From Cocos nucifera (lineage: Eukaryota > Streptophyta > Magnoliopsida > Arecales > Arecaceae), in contig QRFJ01002120.1 of the NCBI GenBank assembly GCA_006176705.1, positions 124,001-188,000 on the forward strand: a stretch of DNA of 64,000 nucleotides. The letters are read 5' to 3'. Positions 35,007-45,055 of this stretch are shown one piece after another (position 1 is the stretch's first letter; every line of letters starts with the position of its first letter). Position numbers and translations under genes: made by a program. The notes under the pieces were generated by a model. It had not been told where the DNA came from, did no database searches, and saw nothing but the letters and a program-made list of their open reading frames with translations.

Positions 35007-36521
35007 TGTTGATCCTAGATTGATTTTGATGATAACAAAAGCATTTGAGTATAGATTATTAAATTACTAACATTATTTATGAGGATGTGTAGTTGTAAAT
35101 TTCTAGAGCTCACAAACTCTAAGTGTTCCAATTAATCTAAATGAAGATTCATTATTCAAGATTTTAGAGAAGATAATTCAGATTGGATATATCTATCAAG
35201 AGGTTTTAATGAAGGTTAAATCAAGACAAAATGATAGGTCTATCCTATAAAATAATTTGGAGAAGAAAGGATCAGAAATAATATTCGGCATGCTTGGCAC
35301 GCAAACTGGGCCGACCTAGCCTGAGACTGAGCCGTCCTAGTCTCAATGGAAGTAGAAGATAGAAAGAACACAAAGCTGAATTTTTGTGACCCAAGGGACT
35401 CAGCCAATCCAACTGAAAACTGAGCCAACCTAGTGAAACTAGGCCGATCCAGTTAGAAAGTGAGCCATCCTAGTCTCAGACAATAGAAAAAGATAGAAAC
35501 AGTGTTTCAAAATTTCTAAGACTGAGCCGATGTAGCTAAAAACTGAGCCAACCCAGTTTAAAACTGAGCTGACCCAGTTTGGACTGAGTCGACCTAGTTT
35601 AAAACTGAGCCGATCAAGTGCCTGTAATGGCTAGTTTCCAATTTATAGTTTTTTCACTCCACATATCTTCTAATGGCTATTTTGGGTCTTCTAATGGCTA
35701 GATCACTTCTAGAAGCCTATGATGATGATTTATAATGGTGGAAAACCTCTGGGATTCTTAAGGAAACATTTGAGACAAGAAAAATAACTTTTGAACCAAA
35801 AAAGAAAGAGCTCTCAAGCAGATCTTCAGTTTTTCAAGTGTATGAGCTAAATAGTAAAATGGAAGGAGTGTTTCTTAGAGCTTTTCTTATCCTTCTAACA
35901 TCCTCAATCAGAGAGAAGTCAGGCCAACACCATTGAAGATCAACTTCTACTTCTTTCAAGCACTCAAAGAGAAGAAATCAAGTCTACAAGCCAAGCTCTT
36001 AGATTTTCTTCATTTAAGCTTCAAAGAGTTTGTTTTTATTTTGTTCATTATATTTTTCATATTTATTTCAAGTTTCTTGGGGTGAGAATCTTGGAATAGT
36101 CCAAGCCTGAAGTTTAACGGTGTATGGTTGTGATTGGTGAGCCAAAGTGAAAACTAATCGGGGTTGATTGTTAGCCCGAAAAAATAATCATTGTATGGTT
36201 GTGGTTGGTGACCCAAGGTCAAAACCAACTTGGTTGGATTGTGAGCCCAAGTAAAATAATTAGAATGTAATCAAGCCTAATGATTATAGCTGAATTTCTA
36301 AGTGGTTTACTTAGGGAGTGGACGTAGGTGCTGAGTTTGGCACCGAACTACTATAAAATCATTATGCTTGCGATTGCATATTACTGTTCTATTGATTTTC
36401 TTCACTATACATTACATAGCTTATTTGTTGGCATTTAATTAGATCAATCCACTTACATCATAAGCTTAAAAATTAAAATACTCAATTCACCCCCCTCTTA
36501 GGTAGCCATACTTGGGCAACA
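35007..36521 (+). repeat. 3' LTR of element E, 1515 bp
   Basis: Runs TGTTGATCCTAG..GGGCAACA. 35932-36521 matches the 5' LTR remnant, and 35711-35926 matches it in reverse. Contains a cluster of short palindromic repeats (35300-35625). Confidence 0.92.
35300..35625. repeat. Short palindromic tandem repeats in E's LTR
   Basis: At least ten copies of a unit close to AAACTGAGCCGACCCAGTTT, some separated by unrelated bases, some directly adjacent (35520-35620). Each unit is itself a near-palindrome (AACTG..CAGTT). Comparable clusters with different core sequence lie at 36650-36850 and 38865-39062. Confidence 0.8.
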
Positions 36522-37213
36522 AATATCCTTGGAGATGGTTGGAGAGTGAGTTCTAGTCATTAGAAGCTTTGGAATAGCCATTGGAGATAAAAAATAGCCA
36601 TTGAAAAGATTGCAAAAGCTAACCATTAAAGACTATCAAACTTCATCGAGCTAGCTCTGATTTGGCTTAGAACTGGCTCGGATTATAGAGCTCGCTCGAT
36701 TCTATCTAGAGCTGGCTCGAACTACAGAATAGAAAAAATTAATTTTCTATCACCCTAAGTGAGCTGGCTCAGATCTAAATCAAGCTGCTCGAACAGCAGA
36801 ACAAAAAAAATATCTTTTCTACCATCTTGAGAGAGCTAGTTTAGCTGTGTGCCAAATCAAAGTATCAATCCTATTTCATGCCAGAACTTACTCTATTCTT
36901 GGGCAAGTCAGCTCTAAACTTTCCAACTATATTTTTTTTCATTGTTTGACCTTTCAAACTTTAATGTCTTAATTCTAAATCTTCCAAATGATATTTATTT
37001 CTTTCTCTTTCATTTTCTTTATAATGAGTCATCCAAATTTATGAAACCTTCTTCTTCTAAGTGTTTTGGCTTGACATCTTGAGAGGATTTCTTCCAAAGA
37101 TAATTTCTTCAGTGTGAGCATTTAAGAAACCCTATATTCAATCTTGAAATACATGATTAGTAATATTTTTACTCAATATTTTATAATCATCAAATTCAAT
37201 CATAGGCTCAATA
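36522..37213 (-). repeat. 5' LTR of element C, piece 3 (LTR start)
   Basis: Reverse complement begins TATTGAGCCTATGATTGAATTTGATG at 37213, aligning with E's LTR start TGTTGATCCTAGATTGATTTTGATG, and shares the AATGGCTATTTT..TCTAATGGCTA words of E's U3. It ends at the E insertion. Pieces 1-3 add up to about 1.52 kb, the same as E's LTR. A cluster of GAGCTGGCTCGA-like palindromic repeats lies at 36650-36850. Confidence 0.8.
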
Positions 37214-38139
37214 GCCTTGAACATCCGAGGCTTTGATCTGATGGCTAGATCTCACCTAGATTTTGATCCAATGGTTGACGAAAGCATCGATGCTTATTCA
37301 CACACCTAGAACATGATCCGACAGCCCAGATCTTCTAAATCAATGCGATCGGATAGCCAAAACTTATTCCAACTTGATTTAGGCTAATTAACAAGCTTTT
37401 TTGATACTTTTGAAGAATCGGATTCCCATCTGATGGTTAGAATGCACAAAACTCATAGAAGATGTGATCCAGTAGCATTTTAAATTGATTCTCTTTCAGA
37501 TTTTTTTGCAAACATCGATCAACACTCTACCTTAGTCCCATATTGTCTAACAGGAAAGGAACCTCCTCTCCAGCAACTATTTAAGCCCCTCTAAGGCTTC
37601 AAAATTCACTATCTTTAATCAAAGAAAGGTGATGGTATAGGATGGAGGCCAAGCTGGGGTTAATGGTTGCTTCGAGACAAACAGTGCCAATAAAAAGTGC
37701 CGATCTTCTACACCATTTAAACACCAATGCCGATCCAAGATCAAGATCTCCTATTTATAGTTTTAATTTTCTTCTACTATTCTTTTTAAATTTCATGTAT
37801 TTAAATTTTAAACTTTAAATTAATGGAAATTTTTTTTTTTTGTTATTTAAATTTTAGTTTTTTACTTTTGTGGCAAATTTATTTTTAATGCAAGTTGATG
37901 CTAACATCTAGGTAGTAGATCTTAGTACCCAAAATTTATTTTTATGTAATTTAAATTTTTATTTTTTATTATAATTTAAAATTTTATTTTTGACTTTAAT
38001 TTTTTTTAAATATTTTTTTATAAAAGTCAAAGATTTCAAATCTAAAATACTACCTTTCTTGTGGATTTGATCCAACTCACTACTTTCTATATGTTTTTAA
38101 TTATTTTAAGAGATCAGAATTAAACTAATAAATATGGTG
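37214..38139. other. Unclassified LTR-like DNA
   Basis: Right flank of element C. The first half has repeated phrases of the kind GATCTGATGGCTAGATC/GATCCAATGGTTGA, like the U3 of the gypsy LTRs nearby; a CTATTTAAGCCCCTCTAAGG block near 37580 resembles a promoter; the second half is very T-rich and ends ..CTTGTGGATTTGATCCAACTCAC. Likely part of a gypsy LTR, but I find no second copy or clean end in the window. Confidence 0.4.
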
Positions 38140-38777
38140 TCTTAATGACAACATTGCAGTCTTATCAAAAGAGAATCTTCAAATATTTTATGGGTACAGT
38201 TGGGGTCGGCATCTGCTATGGATCTCAAAGAGGTGGTGAGGAAAGTTCCAACTTAACCAAAGGAGCTTTGGAGCAAATGGAAGGGTATATGGATGTTGAT
38301 TTTGGAGGAGATGTGGACACTAGGCATTCAACAACTAGTTTTATTTTCAGTATAAATGAGGGTCTAGTCTCATCGAGATCATGCTTGCAGCCCATTACAA
38401 TCTTATCTACTATAGAGGTTGAATACATCAGAGTGATAGAGGCAGCAAAGGAGGCACTGTGGCTAAAGGGACTACTGTTGGAGATGGGCTTTGCATAGGA
38501 GGCTATCGAAGGTACATTATGATAGTTAGAGTACTTTAATCCTGGCATAAAACTCTATCTACCATGCTTGAATGAAGCACATTAACATCAGATACCATCA
38601 GATTAGTGAGCTTATGGAAGAGGGTGAAATAGAGTTGCTGAAGGTGCACACTAGAGGGAATTTGGCTAATGCACTCATGAAGGCTCTTCCGTGGAATGAC
38701 ATTTACAAATATGTGACACTAATGGGATTGATGAATAGAGTAGAGATTGCTAAGGCTAGGGGCATTAAGGTCGAGAT
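38140..38777 (+). pseudogene. RNase H end of copia H, truncated
   Basis: 38145-38498 reads K-R-I-F-K-Y-F..G-Y-M-D-V-D-F-G-G-D, S-S-R-S-C-L-Q-P-I and E-V-E-Y-I..E-A-A-K-E-A-L-W-L-K, the C-terminal part of copia RT with RNase H. 38572-38770 is the last part (M-K-H-I-N-I-R-Y-H, N-L-A-N-A-L-M-K). Everything upstream is missing: the copia match starts abruptly at about 38140. The RNase H Glu motif E-A-E-Y is here E-V-E-Y. It is a different copia family from A/B/G and C/E. Confidence 0.82.
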
Positions 38778-39418
38778 TGTAGAACCTAGTGTGGTGCTCC
38801 TGAGCCTCAGAGGAACAAGAAGGCCAACCAGAGAAGGAAGCCAGATAAATGACAGTAGGTTTAGCATCTTAGTCGACTCATTTTTGAGACTAGATCGACT
38901 AAGTTGAAGATGAGTCAATCCAGTCTCAGAAGTGGGTTGACTATGTCTCAAAGAAGGAGCCAAATAGAAAGTAGTATTTTGGGACATCTGGCACTGTACA
39001 CAGATGAGTCGACTCAATCTCAGTTGAGTCGACTTAGTCTCAAATAGGGTCAACTCAGTATCGTGGGTAGAGCTGCATGGGATTTCTATTTTGGTTAGGA
39101 TCTGGTTTGATCCTTGTTGACTTAAGGCCTTGGTTTGAGAGGGCTTAAGGGGCTAATCTTTGTTTGGGCTGGGATTATGTCCAAAGGGATGTGTGCATGT
39201 GAGACATGGCTATACATGGGCTTGAGGAGTATCAGGTTAGCCATTGGGAGTTTTCTTGAGTATTGGACTTGACCCTTTTATTTATGTATATATATAATAT
39301 AATTAGGTAAAGAAAAAAGTGAATGAAAAATTATTCTTTCTCCCATGAACCCTAGCTGCCTTTGCTCTTCTCCTTTTTTCCCTCTCTTGCATGTCCTTGA
39401 GCATCATTGATCTCTAGG
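38778..39418 (+). repeat. 3' LTR of copia H, first part, interrupted by F
   Basis: TGTAGAACC follows the purine-like TCGAGAT, the expected start of a 3' LTR right after RNase H. Contains palindromic repeats with core GAGTCGACTCA at 38865-39062, and an AT-rich TATA-like run at about 39285-39300. Broken at 39418 by gypsy F; 39414-39418 CTAGG is F's target site. Confidence 0.72.
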
Positions 39419-41398
39419 TGATAAGTGCTAAAAATATACTAATTAAAGTATTAAATTATAAAATAATTAATCTTATTTTTAAAAAATTAATACTTTTATT
39501 AATTTTATGTAGGAAAGAAGGCTATCAATATAAAGATCTTATTTTTCTGGTTCAAATAAAATAAATTTCAAGCAAAATAGAGTCCAAACGAGCCTGGAAA
39601 CAAATTTCAAAGAAAAAAAATAATTAGCTAGCCGGATCGATTCAAATCGGTTCAAAAAACTAGCTCAACTGGCTTGACCGCCCACTAAACCACCTACTAA
39701 ACTGACTACTGACACCCCGTTGATGCAACACTGATGTCAGAATTTTTCATGGCGTATGGTGGACTGCTATAGTAACCAGGCGAAGGGCACGATGGGGATT
39801 TCACATGGCGGCACGCACTTGGATTGGCTGAAAGCTTGACGGTCTATGGTGAACCTGGCTTGTGACCGATCTACATGGGATGTAGGTGGAATCAGATGGC
39901 TACTGGCACTAGGATTTGATTGGACGACAGAGATCCAGATGCTAACGGACGGTCCAGGGAGCAGCCGATGAAGATCGAATGGTTGATTTCTTTTTCCAAT
40001 TTTTAGCTAAGCACCTGAAGCCTTCTTCAATGTGATCGAATGGCCCAGAATCCATCAAGAAGTCAATCGAATGACTGCTATTTAATCCGATTTGATCTAG
40101 GAGATTTTGAGGGGTTTTTAAGAGATTTTTGGACCATTGGATGTTGATCTGAAGGTCAGGCACAACCCAGACATTTCTTCAATTGATTTTAAGAGTTTTG
40201 AAACCTAGTTTCAATAGGATTTCTTCCTAGAACTCTTCGTTAAAGGCCCTGCTCTATTTAGAGGCCTGCTATGAAGGGAGAAACAGCCAGTCGAGAGAGG
40301 TTTGACGGGCTCAACTAGGGAGAGGTTTAGAGAGTTTTAAGGGAGAGCTTAGATTTTAGAGAGAGTTTGGGAACAAAGAATAAACAATGGAATAGAGAGA
40401 GCTAGATAGAAGAAGGAGAGAAATAGAGAGGGGAAATAGAGAAGAGGGAGCTTTTAGTTTGTTTTTCTTTCTTCTTTATTTTTCTTTCTTTCTTCTTCCT
40501 TTCTTCTTCCGACGAGCAGTACATGAAGCAACAACTCCCATTCATCAAGTTCTTCACGCCAAGAGCAACGAACGATCAATTTCAGTAAATAAGCAGTCCA
40601 CTATTTTATTTTTATTATGCTTTTTATTTGATTTATTGTCTTTGATCCTTTTACCATGAACTAATTTTTTTTTACTAAGGCTAAGGTGTAGCCACTCTTT
40701 TGATATAATATTCAGTATGATTTGATCTTAGATTTAAATTTTGTTCATGAGAAGTATATAAATCTGCACTTAATGCTTTTAGGTTACTGGCCATCTTCTA
40801 ATTAATCTGATGGACATAGATGATACGGACCAAGTACGTCTATGTCGATGCTTCTTAATTTATATTTCTTGTATCATGAATTGAATTAGAATTCATATGC
40901 ATGCAGGAATTTTAGTCCGCTTTGGATGCATCATATTTTAATTAAAGGATTTCATAATACTTAAAGCATCAGTATTATTTAAATTATGCCTGGACTAAAG
41001 GATAGTTAATAAATATTGATAGTTTTGCTATGCCTGAACCAAAAGATAGTGAATAATCTAGGAGACTCCACCGTCACATGAAACAAAATTAATCTAATGT
41101 ATATAAATACATGAATATTATATTGATTGAGTTAGTGAACCAACTGCCTTAGTAACCTATTGCTCTTGAGTTTAAAACTCTAAAAATTATACACTCTCTA
41201 CTTCTTTATAATTTATTAATTTAATTTTTTATTTCTTCTTATTTTTCTTAATTCTCATAAATCGATTCTCTAAATAAAGCTTAGGAAAGAATATTTTTAG
41301 TATTTGTTTTTCAATCCTCTAGGGATAATACTCTACTCACACACATTATTACTTGATTGACTGGTGCACTTGCCATAGCGATAGATTTGCATGCATCA
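39419..41398 (+). repeat. 5' LTR of gypsy F
   Basis: TGATAAGTGCTAAAAATATAC..TTGCATGCATCA. Aligns with 45056-47021 along its length. CT/AG-rich tract at about 40320-40500. Short frames at 39942-40163 (minus) and 40459-40659 are LTR sequence. Confidence 0.92.
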
Positions 41399-41403
41399 AA
41401 TTT

Positions 41404-41420
41404 TTGATGCTATTACCAAG
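41404..41420 (+). other. Decayed primer-binding site of gypsy F
   Basis: TTGATGCTATTACCAAG stands where D has TGGCGCCATTGCCGAGG. The differences are mostly G-to-A or C-to-T, as expected from CpG decay of a tRNA-Asp type site. Confidence 0.65.
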
Positions 41421-41520
41421 GATTGTATCTAAAATAATATTGAATTTCGATCCTTGATTTACTTTAGAATTTTATTTTTAATTTTTGTTCTTACTTTATT
41501 TTTAAATCTATGTTCGGTGC

Positions 41521-43210
41521 ATGACATGTACTGGACATAGTGATTTAGTATCTTTTGATCCAAAAATTGAGAGGACAATCAGAAGACTATATCAAGAAAG
41601 AAACATGATAGCTGAAGATCCTAACAACATCAATCTGAGATTGGATATGGCAATCGAGGGATGACAAGAAGCTATTCGAGTGGCATATTGTCTATTAAAT
41701 GACTACATGACACCATCTATAGCTGATGCAGCTTCGAGCATTAGGAGACCACTTGTGCAAGCAAACAACTTTAAAATAAAATCGACGATGATCCAGATGA
41801 TTCAATCAACTATCCAATTCAGTGGACACGTGCATGATGACTCAAACGCTCATATTTCTAATTTTCTTTAACTTTGTGATACTTTTAAAATTAATGGAGT
41901 GTCAGATGATGCTATTAGATTAAGGCTATTTTCTTTCTCTTTACGGGACAAAGCTAAAAGTTGGCTTCATTATCTTTTTATAGGTTTTATCACTACTTGG
42001 AATGTCCTAGCCTAGAAATTCTTAGCCAAGTACTTTCCATCTTCTAAGACTGCAAAGATGTATAATGATATTACTTTTTTTATGCGGATGGAAATGGAGA
42101 CACTATATAAGGCTTGGGAGCATTTTAAGAAATTGCTGAGGAGATATCCATATCATCAACTACTCGTATGGCTTCATGTATAAATTCTTTACAATAGTTT
42201 ATCTCCTACTAATCATTCTATGATTGATGCAGCAGTAGGAGGAACCATTAATCAAAAAATAGAGGAAGAAGCCTTTGATCTAATCTATGAGATGGCATCA
42301 AATAGTTTTCAGTGGCAAATAGAATGCATGATGCCAAGAAGACTAGCAGCTGTGCAGGGAGTGGATTGTGTTTCAGCTTTATTAGCTAAAGTTGCAGCCC
42401 TTAGAGCCGAAGTCAATAATATGAAGAAAATAGCTATGAACATTCAGAGCATCACTTATAACCTGTGTGGAGAAGGATATGATACAAGCGACTGCCAAAC
42501 AGATAATTCTTTTGCTAAAGCCTCTGATACTGCTAACTATCTTGATAATTTTTTCAAGCCTTAGCAAAATAATTTCTACTCCAACACATACAACCAAGGA
42601 TGGAGGCAGCATCCAAACTTTTCATGGAGCAATCAAAATATAGCACAGCAACCACCCCTAGGATTCCAAGCACCTAAAAAGAAGTCCAATATGGAAGAGC
42701 TGCTCATTAAATTTATGTAGAATCAAGAAGCAGCTATGAAGAATATTGAGATAAAATTTATGCAAAGTCAAGAAGCGGCCATAAGAAATCTGGAAACCAA
42801 ACTCAGACAAGATCAAGCAGCAGCAATTCGAAATATGGAGATGCAAGTAGGATAAATGGCCAAGATAATCTCCAAGAGACCACAGAGATCCTTGCCGAGC
42901 AACATGGAGACCAATCTAAGGAAGCAAGTCAATGCCATCATCTGATGAAGCAGAAAAGAGCTGGAGGAGCCATATCATGATAAAAAGATTGAAGAAAAAA
43001 TTATAGAATAACCAATCAAAATTTTCCAGTCACTTAAACAATCAGCAGATGGATGGTCCCCAAGAATAAAATTTGCTAATCCAAAAGTGAAGCCCTATGA
43101 GCCACCACTATCCTTTCTAGAAAGACAAATATAGCATCTAGATAAGAAATTTTTTAACTTTTTTTAAAATTTTAAAAAATTTATATATTAATATTTTTTT
43201 TATAGATGCT
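41521..43210 (+). pseudogene. gag of gypsy F, broken
   Basis: ATG 41521 opens MTCTGHSDL, the counterpart of D's gag start. Words shared with D include L-R-L-D-x-A-I-E-G, S-I-A-D-A-A-S-S-I-R-R-P and S-F-S-L-R-D-K-A-K-S-W-L (about 41930-41960). Stops interrupt at about 41662, 41869 and others; the longest open part is 42220-42564, which carries the C-terminal gag region with a decayed zinc site. A coiled-coil follows (about 42690-42850) with repeated Q-E-A-A-x-(K/R)-N-x-E units. Confidence 0.83.
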
Positions 43211-43851
43211 ATCACTTAGATGCCCAAGTATGCCATGTTTCTCAAAGAAATTCTAACAAATAAGAAGAAGCTGAAGGAGCATGAGAGAATAAATTTGAAT
43301 GAAGAGTGCTCAGCAATACTTCAAAATAAATTACCACAGAAGCTAAAAGATCCAGGAAGTTTTACTATCCCTTGCATTATTGGTGATTATAGTTTTGATA
43401 AAGTTTTATATGATTAGGAGCAAGTATTAATCTCATGCCTTTCTCTATTTTCAGAAAGCTAGGTCTAGGAGAACTAAAGCCAACCACTATCACCCTTCAA
43501 CTAGCTAATAGATCCATCAAATATCCAAGAGGTATAGTGGAAGATGTCTTGGTAAAGATAAACAAGTTTATTTTTCATGTTAATTTTATTATTCTTGATA
43601 TGGAAGAAGATATTAATGTATCCCTTATCTTAGGAAGACCCTTTTTAGCTATTAGAAGAGCTTTAATAGATGTCCAACAAAAAAAATTAATTTTTAGAGT
43701 CCAAGATGAACAAGTTACTTTTAATATTTTTAAAGCTATTAAACATTCCAATAATAATCAAACTTATTTTCGAATTGAGGTTATTGACAAATTAGTATAT
43801 GAGCATTCTGTAGAAAATAGGTTTGAGACTAGTAAAGCTAGTAGTGTCTAA
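43211..43851 (+). pseudogene. Aspartic protease of gypsy F, frameshifted at the active site
   Basis: 43220-43417 (M-P-K-Y-A-M-F-L-K-E-I-L..F-T-I-P-C-I-I-G-D-Y) and 43435-43851 (S-I-F-R-K-L-G-L-G-E..L-G-R-P-F-L-A) are the two halves. One T is missing at about 43412 compared with D, so the catalytic D-L-G becomes D-stop. The second half is a clean 138-codon frame. Athila-like retropepsin domain. Confidence 0.85.
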
Positions 43852-43859
43852 ATGAAAGA

Positions 43860-45039
43860 GGGTTCGGCCAAATAGAAAGTATACCTATTGAAGTGGCACC
43901 GGATTGATCCAGTTTAGAGCTTCAAGAAAGTCAAACTGAAGATTATAAATCAGAACTACTAGATAGGTTGTTTCTTTTCTTTTTAGTTTTGATTCTTTTC
44001 TTTTATTTTTTCATAGTTTTTTGTTGCTCTTTTATTGCTTTGGTGTGTGTTTTCAATTTTGTAGAGAAAAAAAATGAGAGCTCAAGCCAGTTTGCAAAAC
44101 TTCAAAGAACCAATTTGGATAAATAGTATAGTTGTATTCCTTCCTATCTCTTATTGCATCTTTACTTTTTCTTTCTCCACTGAGATGATGTAGAATAAGT
44201 TGGAGGACAGAAAAAAACTTTATAAAAAAAATATTAAAAATATATATATATAAAATAAAAATCATGTGTCGAAAAAAAAAATCATGAGCAAGATAGACTA
44301 GGAAAAGTAATAAAAGTTAGAAGTATTTGCTAATGAATGTAGCGAGCTAAAGAAGTAGATTAGTTGATCTGACTTTTAGAGGCCTACTTAGGTCACCTAA
44401 AGATTATTAGCACTTCTAATTGCACATGCACACTAATAAGACAAAGTAGGTATTGATTATAAGGCCAATTGAGGATTCAATTATCACTAAAAATTGATAA
44501 TTAATATACATTCCAATCAAAGAAACTTAAATTTAAGAAAAGAGCAACCTGCCAAAATAAAAAATGCAAAAGATAGAGTATATGTGGATTGCCTGAAGCT
44601 TAGTAACTAGATCTCTACATCTAGGTCAAGTGTGGAGGTTCACATCAAACGATGGAGGGAAGGCCAGGATGCTCAGCATAAAAGATACAAAAAGAAAGAG
44701 AGAGAGAGAAGGATAGTGTGAAAGCTACCTTAGTTCATGAGCTTAAATTGGGAATGTATAGAAAATTAATCAAAATAAGTAATAAGAGAAGAAACTTTTA
44801 TCCTTTAAATTAACATCTAAATGCTAAGTTAGTCATCACGAATACAAGTGCTATAGATCTTTAGATGTACTCTAATGAAGTTTTTGATCGTGCTGACTAC
44901 AAAATTCACTTTTGAAGCTTAATACTTAGTTAGTGGTATTTTCTAAACTTTTTGATCTTTAATCCTAGTTTTATTTTTATGAAGGAGGATCTTATTGAAA
45001 TATGGTGAGAAATAAAGCATTACTAAGGGACTAGCAATG
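43860..45039 (+). other. Non-coding tail of gypsy F
   Basis: Aligns with D's 21159-22275. Includes a long pyrimidine tract ending ..AATTTTGTAG at about 43965-44063, like a splice acceptor, and no RT or integrase motif. The minus-strand frame at 44053-44265 is not a gene. Confidence 0.78.
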
Positions 45040-45055
45040 ACTAAGTTGGTGGGTG
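45040..45055 (+). other. Polypurine tract of gypsy F
   Basis: ACTAAGTTGGTGGGTG directly before LTR start TGATAAG; D has the same with one base different. Confidence 0.75.

Larger units (their letters stand above)
27152..36521 (+). mobile_element. SIRE-type copia element E, inserted in the LTR of its relative C
   Basis: 3' LTR is complete (35007-36521); the 5' LTR is a rearranged remnant (27152-27960). Between them are primer site, gag with coiled-coil and zinc knuckles, protease, integrase, RT, RNase H, an additional 400-codon frame, and a purine tract. R-H-H-F-I-R-E and the gag word L-D-K-I-G-I-G-Y-D mark the SIRE (Maximus) lineage. It lies in opposite orientation to C, inside C's LTR, with likely target duplication AATAC/AATAT. 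About ten stops and at least one frameshift make it inactive. Confidence 0.92.
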
